The position numbers and the translations under genes were made by a program. The notes beneath the pieces were generated by a model. The model was not told where the DNA came from. It was given only the letters and a program-made list of their open reading frames with translations, and made no database searches. Shown here piece by piece: positions 37,232-45,431 of a stretch of 64,000 nt of DNA (position 1 is its first letter; each line of letters starts with the position of its first letter). The stretch comes from Rhizobium sp. CCGE531 (GTDB lineage Bacteria; Pseudomonadota; Alphaproteobacteria; Rhizobiales; Rhizobiaceae): positions 845,001 to 909,000 of the forward strand of contig NZ_CP032684.1 in the NCBI RefSeq assembly GCF_003627795.1. Reading direction: 5' to 3'.

Positions 37232-37247
37232 TCAGACTATAGTCTGA
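37232..37247. promoter_or_regulatory. 16-base perfect palindrome upstream of the first L,D-transpeptidase gene
   Basis: TCAGACTATAGTCTGA is fully self-complementary and is followed by a near repeat (ATTATAGT). It lies 116 bases before the start of the minus-strand transpeptidase gene, in its promoter region. Candidate operator; no regulator is known. Confidence 0.4.
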
Positions 37248-37331
37248 ATTATAGTGGAGAGCTTTCAGGCGTTGCGAATACTGCCCCTTCGATGGGGAGT
37301 ATCGCCGCGCAGGTCCAAAGGCTGTTGGCGC

Positions 37332-38114
37332 TCACATCACGATGACGCGGGTTCCGACCTTCACGCGATTATAGAGGTCGGTGACATCTTCGTTGCGCAG
37401 GCGGATGCATCCGGAAGACACGGCGTTGCCGATGGTCCAGGGCGCATTGGTGCCGTGGATGCGATAAAGGGTGGAGCCGAGATACATGGCGCGGGCGCCG
37501 AGCGGATTGGCTTCGCCGCCTTCCATGTGAGCGGGAAGATAGTGCCCCTTGGCCGCTTCGCGCGCGATCATTTCGGATGGCGGCGTCCAGTCCGGCCATT
37601 CCTGCTTGCGGGTAACGGTATGGGCGCCGGCCCATTCGAAGCCGGGCTTGCCGACGCCGACGCCATAGCGGCGCGCCTTGCCATCGTCCATCACCAGGTA
37701 GAGGAAGCGGTTATTGGTGTCGATGACGATGCTGCCGGGTCTTTCCTTGGTCTGGTAGTCGACGATCTGCGGCAGGAATTGCGGATCGATCTGGCCGCGG
37801 ATTGTCGGACGCTGCGCACGGACAACGGCAACCTGCTGGACGACAGGGCGCGCAAACAGGCCGCGCGGCTGCACGACCTGACGCACCTGCGGATTTGCCT
37901 GCTGTTCCATCCTGGGATCGGCCGTGCGGCGCGCCATCGGGCGGGGATAGACGACCGGCTGCACATTGCCGCCGCCAAGCTGCATCACCCAGGGGGCGGT
38001 CAGATCGGGACTGACGATGACGGGCGGGCGCGACTGATAACGGTCGTCGGCAAAGGCGGTTGACGCAAGCAAGCTCAGAGCGCCCGCGACACACAGGACG
38101 GCATGTTTCATCAT
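37332..38114 (-). CDS. L,D-transpeptidase (YkuD domain), second copy
   Basis: 260 residues. Signal peptide (residues 1-22), then a 95-residue Gln/Pro/Arg-rich linker absent from its neighbour, then a YkuD domain (residues 125-260) with His220 (RIHGTN) and Cys236 (SSGCIRL). The catalytic domain is closely related to the one just downstream (same IVIDTNN, WPDWTPPSEMI and [10 protein letters not shown] stretches), indicating gene duplication. Same role: peptidoglycan 3-3 cross-linking. Two ATG codons in a row leave the exact start open by one residue. Confidence 0.92.
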   Translation of the reverse strand: MMKHAVLCVAGALSLLASTAFADDRYQSRPPVIVSPDLTAPWVMQLGGGNVQPVVYPRPMARRTADPRMEQQANPQVRQVVQPRGLFARPVVQQVAVVRAQRPTIRGQIDPQFLPQIVDYQTKERPGSIVIDTNNRFLYLVMDDGKARRYGVGVGKPGFEWAGAHTVTRKQEWPDWTPPSEMIAREAAKGHYLPAHMEGGEANPLGARAMYLGSTLYRIHGTNAPWTIGNAVSSGCIRLRNEDVTDLYNRVKVGTRVIVM

Positions 38115-38415
38115 CGGACAAACTCTCTACACATGGGCCGAGGATGGGCGCGAAGGCACCCGGTCGAAACCATGGTGCCACTTGCACGCGAGCGAATGGT
38201 AAACATCTATTCATCAAAATGCCGCGAAGCCGATAAAGCTTTATCAGGGTTACCGCCTGGTTTGGAAAGATGGTTTGCAAGTGGTAAATCTGGAATCGGA
38301 ATGCGCGATCGTCGAAATGTGCTTACGATTTTAAGCGTTTGATTGATCTGGTTTTATCCGATATTTGCATACCGGCTTCCGGTAGCGCGCGCTGAAATAG
38401 GGACGAATCGCGAAA
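38115..38415. other. Gap of 300 bases between L,D-transpeptidase and tag
   Basis: No gene seen. A 14-base palindrome GATAAAGCTTTATC is at 38232-38245. The region should contain divergent promoters for the transpeptidase (minus) and tag (plus). Confidence 0.5.
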
Positions 38416-39045
38416 ATGGCCGAGACGGGCATCATCACCGGTGAAGACGGCAGGGACCGCTGCTTCTGGCACGGCAACCTGCCGGAATATCAGCGCTATC
38501 ACGACGAGGAATGGGGCCGCCCGGTCGTCGACGACATCAGGCTCTTCGAGAAGATTTGCCTCGAGGGCTTTCAATCCGGCCTCTCCTGGCTGACGATCCT
38601 GCGCAAGCGCGAAAATTTCCGCGCCGCTTTTGCCGGTTTCGATTTCGAGAAGGTCGCCAGGTTTGGTGATGCCGATATCGAGCGCTGTCTCGCGGATGCC
38701 GGCATCATCCGCCATCGCGGCAAGATCGTTTCCACCATCAACAATGCCAACCGCGCCATCGAGCTGCGTGGCGAATTCGGATCGCTCGCCCGCTATTTCT
38801 GGAGCCACGAGCCAGCCGCCGCCGAACGCCCCGAGGTCTTCGATTTTGCGCATCTTCGCGCCAATCCGACGACGCCTGCTTCCGTGCGGGTTTCGAAGGA
38901 TCTGAAGAAGCGCGGCTGGGCCTTCGTCGGTCCGACCACAGTCTATGCTTTCATGCAGGCCATGGGCCTAGTCAACGATCACATCGAAGGCTGCTACTGC
39001 CGGAAAGAGGTGGAGGCGATGCGTTGCGCATTGGAGCGGCCATGA
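38416..39045 (+). CDS. tag: DNA-3-methyladenine glycosylase I
   Basis: 209 residues. Complete Tag fold: Cys16 with His19 region (RCFWHG), YHDEEWGRPVVDDIRLFE, the SGLSWLTILRKRENFR helix and the C-terminal zinc ligands in DHIEGCYCR. Tag removes 3-methyladenine from alkylated DNA, starting base-excision repair. The stop overlaps the start of the next gene by four bases (ATGA). Confidence 0.95.
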   Translation: MAETGIITGEDGRDRCFWHGNLPEYQRYHDEEWGRPVVDDIRLFEKICLEGFQSGLSWLTILRKRENFRAAFAGFDFEKVARFGDADIERCLADAGIIRHRGKIVSTINNANRAIELRGEFGSLARYFWSHEPAAAERPEVFDFAHLRANPTTPASVRVSKDLKKRGWAFVGPTTVYAFMQAMGLVNDHIEGCYCRKEVEAMRCALERP

Positions 39046-39560
39046 AAGGCGCGCTTCTCGGCCTTTCCATGGCAATGTTCATGCTGTTTAGCGGTGTCGC
39101 CGCTGAGGCCCAGAGCGACAGCCGGCAACAGCAGCAGCCGCAGCTCGACCGTGGCGAGAAAGTCGAGAAGATCGGCTTTCCCGCCGTCCTCGAGAAGCTG
39201 ACGGGCTGGACGAAATTCGGCAAGGGCAAGGTTTACACGTTGCCGCTCAAGAAGGGCCAGCATGTGCGGGTCACCTTCAGCTCCAAGAGCAAATACGCCT
39301 ATATGGCGATCTTCGACCTGTCGTCGAGCGACGACGAATCCTTCTTCGGCACGGACGAGGACGGCGATACGGCCGACGTGACCGTCAACGAGGATACGAC
39401 CTGGCTGATCAAGCCCTATTATTCGCGCGTCACCCGTCGTCGCGGTCTCGGCGCACCTTACGAAATCCTCATCGATCCCAATCCGCCGGCCGCGCGGCAG
39501 ACGCCCGCCGATCAGCAGAAGGATCAGGGTCCGATGCTCTTCCCGCCACGTTCGAAGTAG
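39042..39560 (+). CDS. Secreted protein of unknown function, coupled to tag
   Basis: 172 residues from ATG 39042, which overlaps the tag stop and has GGAG upstream. Residues 1-24 form a signal peptide (LGLSMAMFMLFSGVAAEAQS). The middle is beta-rich (KGKVYTLPLKKGQHVRVTFSSKSKYAYMAIFDL), with acidic FFGTDEDGDTADVTVNEDTTW and a proline-rich tail. It resembles periplasmic beta-sandwich proteins of pre-peptidase type but I cannot assign a family. Confidence 0.8.
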   Translation: MKGALLGLSMAMFMLFSGVAAEAQSDSRQQQQPQLDRGEKVEKIGFPAVLEKLTGWTKFGKGKVYTLPLKKGQHVRVTFSSKSKYAYMAIFDLSSSDDESFFGTDEDGDTADVTVNEDTTWLIKPYYSRVTRRRGLGAPYEILIDPNPPAARQTPADQQKDQGPMLFPPRSK

Positions 39561-39566
39561 GGACAA

Positions 39567-39615
39567 TAGAGCCGTTCCAGGAAAAGTGCTCAGCGGTTTT
39601 CCGTCCGGAATTGCG
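39567..39615. repeat. Dispersed palindromic repeat, family A, copy 3 (inverted)
   Basis: Between two convergent genes. In inverted orientation it holds GGAAAAGTGCTCAGCGGTTT and CCGTCCGGAATTGC, the second module of copies 2 and 4, ending at TAGAGCC. It may help to terminate both genes. Confidence 0.8.
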
Positions 39616-39629
39616 AAACAACCGAGAGC

Positions 39630-40334
39630 TTACAGCAGCGCGTCGAGCACGCCGCGCAGCTCGCCGAGATGACCGATCTTGCGGAAACGCGGCGCTTCGG
39701 TCGGTTCCTCGACATGTTCGAAGGACCATGTGAGCTCGTGCGGCACGAAGACGCCATAGCTTCCGGCGGCGAGCGCCGGCACGATATCCGATTTCAGCGA
39801 GTTGCCGATCATCATCGCCCGTTCCGGCCCGTCCCCCACCTTGGAAAAAATGCGGCGATAGGTGGAGGCGTTCTTGTCCGAGACGATCTCGACCGCATCG
39901 AAGAGGTCGCCGAGCCCGGATTGGGCGAGCTTGCGCTCCTGATCGAAGAGATCCCCCTTGGTGATCAGCACCAGCAGGTATTTTCCGGACAGGGCTTCCA
40001 GCGTCTCCCGCACATGCGGCAGGGTTTCGACGGGATGGGCAAGAAGATCGCGGCCGATGTCGAGGATCTGGGCGATGACGGTCGCCGGCACTTCGCCTTC
40101 CGTGATCTCGATCGCGGTCTCGATCATCGAGAGGGTGAAGCCTTTGATGCCGAAGCCGTAGTGCCTGAGGTTGCGCTTTTCAGCCTCCAGCAGCCGCGCG
40201 GAAATGAGGTCGCTTGCGGCGTGATCGGCGAGAAGTTCGGTAAATTGCAGCTCCGTCAGCCGGTAGAACTGTTCGTTCTGCCAGAGCGTGTCGTCGGCAT
40301 CGAAGCCGATTGTGGTCAAGGGGCGTTGCGTCAT
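39630..40334 (-). CDS. HAD-superfamily hydrolase
   Basis: 234 residues. HAD motif I GFDADDTLWQ (nucleophile Asp11), motif II LITKGD, motif III Lys in VSDKNASTY, motif IV GNSLKSDI. The cap is a small helical bundle (residues 20-90), suggesting a phosphoglycolate-type or nucleotide phosphatase. Start ATG 40334 (MTQRPLTTIGF); an in-frame ATG at 40355 is possible. Substrate unknown. Confidence 0.88.
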   Translation of the reverse strand: MTQRPLTTIGFDADDTLWQNEQFYRLTELQFTELLADHAASDLISARLLEAEKRNLRHYGFGIKGFTLSMIETAIEITEGEVPATVIAQILDIGRDLLAHPVETLPHVRETLEALSGKYLLVLITKGDLFDQERKLAQSGLGDLFDAVEIVSDKNASTYRRIFSKVGDGPERAMMIGNSLKSDIVPALAAGSYGVFVPHELTWSFEHVEEPTEAPRFRKIGHLGELRGVLDALL

Positions 40335-40638
40335 CGGTATGTCCGTTTTGCGCATGACATGAAGGTTGGAGTCTATCCCGCGGCGGACCGGAAGCAAGAG
40401 CGGGCGCCGGTAACCGCATCGTGATCGACGGCAGGTCTCGCGTTGAAAACGGTTTCCGGTGCATTATGTGCTTGTTGTCTCGACCGCCGCGGAGCCAGAG
40501 CCGGGCCTCGATGGCCGTCTTATGACCTCCCCAGGGTAGCGCCGATAGCGACTGCCGTGCCGAGGCCAATTCATAGCCAAAAGATATGCATTCACCGGCC
40601 GGAAGCGTCTTCCGGCTGACCACAAGGGAATTTCTCCT
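40335..40638. other. Gap of about 300 bases with no gene
   Basis: Divergent promoter region between the HAD gene and the aldo/keto reductase. A perfect hairpin GCCGGAAG-CGT-CTTCCGGC (40598-40616) lies just before the aldo/keto reductase ribosome-binding site. Nothing else recognised. Confidence 0.5.
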
Positions 40639-41691
40639 ATGCGTTACAATCAACTCGGCAATACCGGGCTGTTCGTTTCCGAACTTTGCCTGGGCACGAT
40701 GACCTTCGGTGAAGCCAATCCCGAAAACGGCCTGTGGGGCTCGATCGCGGACGTCGATCAGGCGCTGGCGGACAAGATCGTCGAAGGGTCGCTTGCGGCC
40801 GGCGTCAACTTCATCGACACCGCCGACGTCTACTCCTCCGGCAATTCCGAAAAGCTGCTCGGCCAGGCCCTGAAGAACCTCGGCGTTCCCCGCAAGGACG
40901 TCGTCATCGCCACCAAGGTCTATGGCGTCATGGGCGACAAGCCGAACGATCGCGGTGCCTCGCGCGGCCATATCATGGATTCCGTGCAGGCGAGCCTCGA
41001 TCGCCTGCAGACCGATCACATCGACCTCTACCAGATCCATGCCACGGACACGGTAACCCCGATCGATGAGACGCTGCGGGGACTGGACGATCTCGTTTCG
41101 CGCGGTCTGGTGCGCTATGTCGGCGTTTCCAACTGGCAGGCCTGGCGCATCGCCAAGGCACTCGGCATTTCCGAACGTCGCGGCTTCGCCCGCTTCGAGA
41201 CGGTACAGGCCTATTATTCCATCGCCGGCCGCGATCTGGAGCGTGAAATCGTGCCGCTGATGACGGAAGAGAAGCTCGGGCTCATGGTCTGGTCGCCGCT
41301 GGCTGGCGGCCTGCTCTCGGGCAAATATGGTCCCGGTGCTCCCGGCAATGGCGAGGGGCGGCGCGCGAGCTTCGACTTCCCGCCCGTCGACAAGGACCGC
41401 GCCTGGGCCTGCGTCGCCGCGATGCGCGAAGTGGCGGAGAAGCATGGCTCCAGCGTCGCCACCGTGGCGCTTGCCTGGATTCTGGCGAAGCCCTTCGTCA
41501 CCAGCATCATCATCGGCGCCAAGCGCCTCGATCAGCTCGATCAGAATCTTGCCGCCGTCAAGCTGAAGCTCGATGTTGACGATATTGCAAAGCTCGATCA
41601 AGTCAGCGCGCTTCCGGCCGAATATCCCGGCTGGATGCTGGCCCGCCAAGGCGCGCAGCGGGTGCCGCAACCGTTCGAGCCGAAAGCCTGA
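40639..41691 (+). CDS. Aldo/keto reductase (Tas/YajO-like)
   Basis: 350 residues, larger than the reductase at 19.3 kb. TIM barrel with FIDTADVYSSGNSEKLLGQAL (catalytic Asp and Tyr), IATKVYG (Lys) and DLYQIHATD (His), plus the C-terminal NADP stretch IIIGAKRLDQLDQN. Such enzymes reduce diverse carbonyls in the cytoplasm. A hairpin lies before the ribosome-binding site (40598-40616). Single gene, with a hairpin terminator downstream. Confidence 0.92.
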   Translation: MRYNQLGNTGLFVSELCLGTMTFGEANPENGLWGSIADVDQALADKIVEGSLAAGVNFIDTADVYSSGNSEKLLGQALKNLGVPRKDVVIATKVYGVMGDKPNDRGASRGHIMDSVQASLDRLQTDHIDLYQIHATDTVTPIDETLRGLDDLVSRGLVRYVGVSNWQAWRIAKALGISERRGFARFETVQAYYSIAGRDLEREIVPLMTEEKLGLMVWSPLAGGLLSGKYGPGAPGNGEGRRASFDFPPVDKDRAWACVAAMREVAEKHGSSVATVALAWILAKPFVTSIIIGAKRLDQLDQNLAAVKLKLDVDDIAKLDQVSALPAEYPGWMLARQGAQRVPQPFEPKA

Positions 41692-41703
41692 TATCATGCG
41701 GAC

Positions 41704-41734
41704 GCCGGGCCGCCGCCATTCGTGGCGGCCCGGC
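41704..41734. terminator. Hairpin between convergent genes
   Basis: Arms GCCGGGCCGCC (41704-41714) and GGCGGCCCGGC (41724-41734), nine-base loop, in the 48-base gap between two convergent genes. Strong stem but no T tract. Confidence 0.55.
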
Positions 41735-41739
41735 TGCTG

Positions 41740-42768
41740 TCACAGCTCGATGACGATCTTGCCGAAGGCGCCGCGATCGAGATGATCGAAGGCGGCCGGT
41801 ACTTCACCGAAAGCATAGCGGTGGTCGATGACCGGCTTCAGGCCGATACTGTCGACCGCGCGGACGAAGTCTTCGAGCGAGCGGCGGTGGCCGACGCTGA
41901 TGCCTTGGATGACGGGAGATTTCAACAGCAGCGGCCCCGCCGGACCCGAAATATCGAAGCCCTCGAGGACGCCGATGACGGAGATCCGGCCGTGAAGCGC
42001 CACCGCCTTCAGCGATTGGCCCAGGTTAGGCCCGCCGGCGATTTCGATGATATGGTCGATGCCGCGATCATTGGTGAGGCGATAGACCTCCTCCACCCAA
42101 TTGCTTTTGTTCCTGTCGATGCCATGATGGGCTCCGAGCGCCTTGGCCTTTGCGAGCTTCTCCGGCCCTGATGAGGTCACGAAGACCTCGGCTCCTTGTG
42201 CGGCGGCGATCTGCAGGGCGAACAGCGCCACGCCACCCGTTCCCTGCACCAGCACGCTGTCACCGGGCTTGATCTTGCCGCGCTCCACCAGGGCAAACCA
42301 TGCCGTCAGGCCGGCGCAGGGCAAGGTGCTTGCCTCGGCATAATCGAGGGTTGCCGGCGCCGATACGAGCCAATCCTGCGGGATGGCGATATATTCGGAA
42401 AGCACGCCGGGATGGAAGCCGCCCAGCGTCTTGTAGGGCGGGTTGCGGGCATCGCCGAGCGGCTTGTCGTCGATCCAGCCGGGATGAAAGGTCGAAATAA
42501 CCCGATCGCCAACCGAGAATCTAGTCACCCCGTCTCCCACCGCTTCGACCACGCCTGCCATATCGGAGGCTGGTAAGAAGGGAAACTGGAGCGGCAGGCC
42601 CATGCCGGTCTCACGAACGAGCTTGTCACGATAGTTCAGCGAAACGGCCTTCACCCGCACCAGCACTTCGCCGCGCGCAGGTGTCGGAACCGCCGTTTCC
42701 GAGAGGACCAAGGGGGCGCCGACGGCGACCGTCTCGAGGGCCCAGCGCTTCGTGGTTTTTGTCATCAT
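41740..42768 (-). CDS. NAD(P)-dependent alcohol dehydrogenase / quinone oxidoreductase family
   Basis: 342 residues, medium-chain dehydrogenase fold. GroES-like N-terminal domain (residues 28-135: GEVLVRVKAVSLNYRDKL, PASDMAGVVEAVG), then the Rossmann domain with VQGTGGVALFALQIA. The catalytic-zinc cysteine and the GHE motif of zinc alcohol dehydrogenases are not evident, so it is closer to quinone oxidoreductase or enoyl reductase types. Divergent from a LysR gene with a palindromic element between them, so probably regulated by it. Confidence 0.88.
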   Translation of the reverse strand: MMTKTTKRWALETVAVGAPLVLSETAVPTPARGEVLVRVKAVSLNYRDKLVRETGMGLPLQFPFLPASDMAGVVEAVGDGVTRFSVGDRVISTFHPGWIDDKPLGDARNPPYKTLGGFHPGVLSEYIAIPQDWLVSAPATLDYAEASTLPCAGLTAWFALVERGKIKPGDSVLVQGTGGVALFALQIAAAQGAEVFVTSSGPEKLAKAKALGAHHGIDRNKSNWVEEVYRLTNDRGIDHIIEIAGGPNLGQSLKAVALHGRISVIGVLEGFDISGPAGPLLLKSPVIQGISVGHRRSLEDFVRAVDSIGLKPVIDHRYAFGEVPAAFDHLDRGAFGKIVIEL

Positions 42769-42785
42769 GATCTCCTGAGAGGAAT

Positions 42786-42819
42786 TGAAAGCAATGGAGC
42801 CACTATATCGTTGCTTTCA
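42786..42819. promoter_or_regulatory. Inverted repeat in the divergent promoter of the LysR gene
   Basis: TGAAAGCAA (42786-42794) and TTGCTTTCA (42811-42819), 9-base perfect arms 16 bases apart. It sits in the gap between the divergent oxidoreductase and LysR genes, the usual place for a LysR-binding site. Confidence 0.5.
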
Positions 42820-42875
42820 TGTCGCCAGTGGCGATATTATTTCCGCTAACTGGTTCCTATAGGGAAGCAATCATC

Positions 42876-43778
42876 ATGAATGACATGCTCAACGGCATTT
42901 CGGAATTCGTGGAGGCGGTCGAGGCCGGCGGTTTTTCGGCGGCGGCGGCGCGCATGAATCTCTCGCGCTCGGCCATCGGCAAGACCATCGCGAGGCTGGA
43001 AAGGCGCCTGAATGTGCGCCTGTTTCACCGCACCACCCGCATGCAGAGCCTGACGGATGAAGGCCAGGCCTTCTACGAGCGCTGCCGCCGGGCGCTGGAC
43101 GAGATACAATCGGGCGAGGCCATGCTGGAATCGGGCAAGCGCGAGGTCACGGGACGCCTGCGCATCTCCATGCCCGTGCTCTTCGGCCGCCGTTGTGCCG
43201 CACCGCTGTTGCTGGAACTGGCCCGCAGGCATCCCAGGCTCGAACTGGATCTTTCCTTCAGCGACAGGGTGGTCGATCTCTTCGACGAGGGGTTCGATCT
43301 GGCTGTTCGCAACAGCGCGCTGCGCGACGAAGCCGGCCTTGCCGCGCGCAAGATCGCCCTTCATCGCATGACGCTGTGTGCGGCGCCGGATTATCTTGCC
43401 GCAAGAGGCGCGCCGCAGACCATTGCCGACCTCGATGGCCACGACCTGATCGTCTATGGGAGATCGGGCGAGACGAAGAAATGGACCTTCCTGCAGGATG
43501 ACGGAACGGCCGTCGATTACTTTCCGGAAACGCGGCTGCGCCTCGATGATCTGGAGGTCATGGCGGATGCGGCGGTGTCGGGAATGGGGATTGCCTGGCT
43601 GCCCTGCTGGCTGGTGCGCGATCACGTATACGCCGGCAGGCTGGCTCAAGCGCTGAAGAATGTTTCGAGCCGGGCTATCGACGTCTATGCGGTCTGGCCG
43701 CAGACACCGCAGCTCTCGCTGAAGATGCGCGCGGTCATCGATTTGCTGGCCGCACGCCTGCCCGCCATCATGGGCTGA
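42876..43778 (+). CDS. LysR-family transcriptional regulator
   Basis: 300 residues from ATG 42876; the frame is open upstream but 42876 follows AGGGAAGCAA. Winged helix at residues 6-66 (ISEFVEAVEAGGFSAAAARMNLS, SAIGKTIARLERRL), then an effector domain (LRISMPVLFGRRCAAPLL). Divergent from the oxidoreductase gene (107-base gap with an inverted repeat), so it is the likely regulator of that gene. Confidence 0.92.
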   Translation: MNDMLNGISEFVEAVEAGGFSAAAARMNLSRSAIGKTIARLERRLNVRLFHRTTRMQSLTDEGQAFYERCRRALDEIQSGEAMLESGKREVTGRLRISMPVLFGRRCAAPLLLELARRHPRLELDLSFSDRVVDLFDEGFDLAVRNSALRDEAGLAARKIALHRMTLCAAPDYLAARGAPQTIADLDGHDLIVYGRSGETKKWTFLQDDGTAVDYFPETRLRLDDLEVMADAAVSGMGIAWLPCWLVRDHVYAGRLAQALKNVSSRAIDVYAVWPQTPQLSLKMRAVIDLLAARLPAIMG

Positions 43779-43846
43779 TCGACCAATGGCTATCTGACCT
43801 TAGTCGAGGGCACCACTGTACGGATTTGCGCGAGCCGGCCGGCCAG

Positions 43847-43873
43847 AAAAGGAGGCGGCACGGTGCCGCCTCC
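43847..43873 (-). terminator. Intrinsic terminator after the DUF305 gene
   Basis: GGAGGCGGCAC / GTGCCGCCTCC, 11-base arms around one G (43851-43873), followed by TTTT on the minus strand (43847-43850). It is 15 bases after the stop of the minus-strand DUF305 gene. Confidence 0.85.
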
Positions 43874-43888
43874 CATTTATCGGATGAT

Positions 43889-44257
43889 TTACTTGCCGTG
43901 CTTCTTCAGCCAGGCTTTCATTTCCTTGATCTCGGCTTCCTGCGCGGTGATGACGCCTTGCGCCAGTTTGCGCAGCTCGGGATCCTTGCTGTATTTCAGC
44001 TCGATCTTCGCCATGTCGATCGCGCCCTGATGATGGGGGATCATGCCGCGGACGAAATCCGCGTCGGCGTCACCGCTATAGTGGATCATCATGTCCTTGT
44101 GCATCTTGCCCATGGCGTCGTTGAACGCCTTGCTGGAGGCGCCCTGATCGCCCATGGGCTTGCTCATGTTCATGCCCGACATGTCGTCTGCGAGCGCGGG
44201 CAGGCTAAGGGCAAAGGCGAATGCGCCGGCGAGGATCAGCGATTTTGAGGTAGACAT
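43889..44257 (-). CDS. DUF305 (CopM-like) periplasmic protein
   Basis: 122 residues. Residues 1-23 form a signal peptide; the mature part starts with a methionine-rich stretch ([14 protein letters not shown]) followed by the DUF305 core [20 protein letters not shown], whose H-H..A..M pattern is a copper-binding motif. DUF305/CopM proteins bind copper in the periplasm and support resistance. Same strand as the Cys/Met/His-rich gene upstream. Confidence 0.88.
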   Translation of the reverse strand: MSTSKSLILAGAFAFALSLPALADDMSGMNMSKPMGDQGASSKAFNDAMGKMHKDMMIHYSGDADADFVRGMIPHHQGAIDMAKIELKYSKDPELRKLAQGVITAQEAEIKEMKAWLKKHGK

Positions 44258-44331
44258 AGGTGTCCTTTCCGTTTCTGGACGGTATCTGGATTTGACCGGA
44301 TGGCCGCTCGTTGATGGAATGCAGATGATCG

Positions 44332-44709
44332 TCAGGCGAAACGGGGCGGAGGCGGCGTCGGCTGCGGCCGCGAGTCGGCGAGACGTTGAACGGGCGCCGG
44401 TGCGGGATAGGAGAATGCGTGCTTGCCGCCTGCAGCCGCAAGGGTCGGTGTCAACGCAAGGCAGGCCGCACAGGATGGCACATGCGCCATACCGCCGGCG
44501 CAGGGGTTTTCCGGCTTCTTCTCCTGATGCTGCGCCATGTCGCTATGGCCCGCCATGCCAGGCATATCGGCCATGCCGTCGTGCATGCTCATGGTCGATG
44601 CGGCGGACATCGCCGACACGGAATCGCAGATGGGACAATTCGCCAGTGCCGGCATGGCACCGTAGAACATCCAGGCAATTACCATCGTCAGGATCGCAAG
44701 CAAGCGCAT
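44332..44709 (-). CDS. Met/His/Cys-rich secreted protein, putative metal handling
   Basis: 125 residues from ATG 44709. N-terminal hydrophobic signal ([21 protein letters not shown]), then Cys pairs (NCPICDS, SCAACLA), many Met and His ([22 protein letters not shown]) and a proline-rich tail. The composition suits copper binding, and the DUF305 gene lies 74 bases downstream on the same strand. I do not recognise a named family with certainty; DUF2946-like proteins have a comparable Cys/His makeup. Confidence 0.7.
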   Translation of the reverse strand: MRLLAILTMVIAWMFYGAMPALANCPICDSVSAMSAASTMSMHDGMADMPGMAGHSDMAQHQEKKPENPCAGGMAHVPSCAACLALTPTLAAAGGKHAFSYPAPAPVQRLADSRPQPTPPPPRFA

Positions 44710-44778
44710 GAACACGAACCTAGCTGCGCCGGCCGCGAAGGCAAGCGTAAATTGCATCGTCTGAACATTGAAAGCCGC

Positions 44779-45306
44779 TCAAGACAGCAGTTTGACTTCT
44801 CTTATGATTTCGACAGGCGGAAAGCTGACGCAATCTACCGCATCGAAGGTGAGCGTAAACCTGGCAGGCGTTGCCTTCGCCCATGTCAGCGCTTCTTCCG
44901 CCGCGTGTGCGGAGATCTTCATCGCAATGGTGCAATGCGGTTGCCAGCGATCCGGGCGGGAATGCTCATGGCAAAGGGCAGGGTCGATCTCATCGTGAAT
45001 GGCACTGTGTATCTGCCTCAGAACACGATCGTCCACGGGACGCGCCCACAGCACCAGCATCTCGTTTGGAAAATGGTCGATGCCGGAAAATTCGATCGAT
45101 AGCGGTGGCACGTTTGCGAAAGCCTTCTGAGCCGCCGCGACGAGCCAGGGCACGGCTACGTCGGGATAGACCGCAAACGTCAGATGCGGCGGATAGTTCA
45201 GCGCCTGCATCGACGGAGTAGTTTCGAACCTGCTCGCCTCTCGCCAGAGATCCGTAACCGGAGTGGCGCTGTCACCAGTGCATTTCAAAACGATTGCGTA
45301 TGGCAT
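44779..45306 (-). CDS. 2'-5' RNA ligase / cyclic phosphodiesterase superfamily protein
   Basis: 175 residues. Two HxT motifs, PPHLTFAVY (about residue 41) and QPHCTIAMKI (about residue 123), are the hallmark of the 2H phosphoesterase superfamily. Members hydrolyse cyclic 2',3'-phosphates or ligate tRNA half molecules. Biological substrate unknown. Divergent from hisS; a 14-base palindrome TTGTCGGCCGACAA lies in the gap at 45342-45355. Confidence 0.78.
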   Translation of the reverse strand: MPYAIVLKCTGDSATPVTDLWREASRFETTPSMQALNYPPHLTFAVYPDVAVPWLVAAAQKAFANVPPLSIEFSGIDHFPNEMLVLWARPVDDRVLRQIHSAIHDEIDPALCHEHSRPDRWQPHCTIAMKISAHAAEEALTWAKATPARFTLTFDAVDCVSFPPVEIIREVKLLS

Positions 45307-45431
45307 GGTCTCTATCTCGCCTTCTCAGGCTTTTGTCGGTTTTGTCGGCCGACAACATACAACAATCCTTGCCGCATTCCGCCCAATCCGCTAGTTAACC
45401 GCCACTGTTCCCATACCGGATTACCCTACAA

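Noticed and set aside
38232..38245. 14-base palindrome GATAAAGCTTTATC
   Set aside because: No gene context that makes it special; left as a note only.
45342..45355. 14-base palindrome TTGTCGGCCGACAA before hisS
   Set aside because: Short and GC-rich; such palindromes arise by chance here, no other support.
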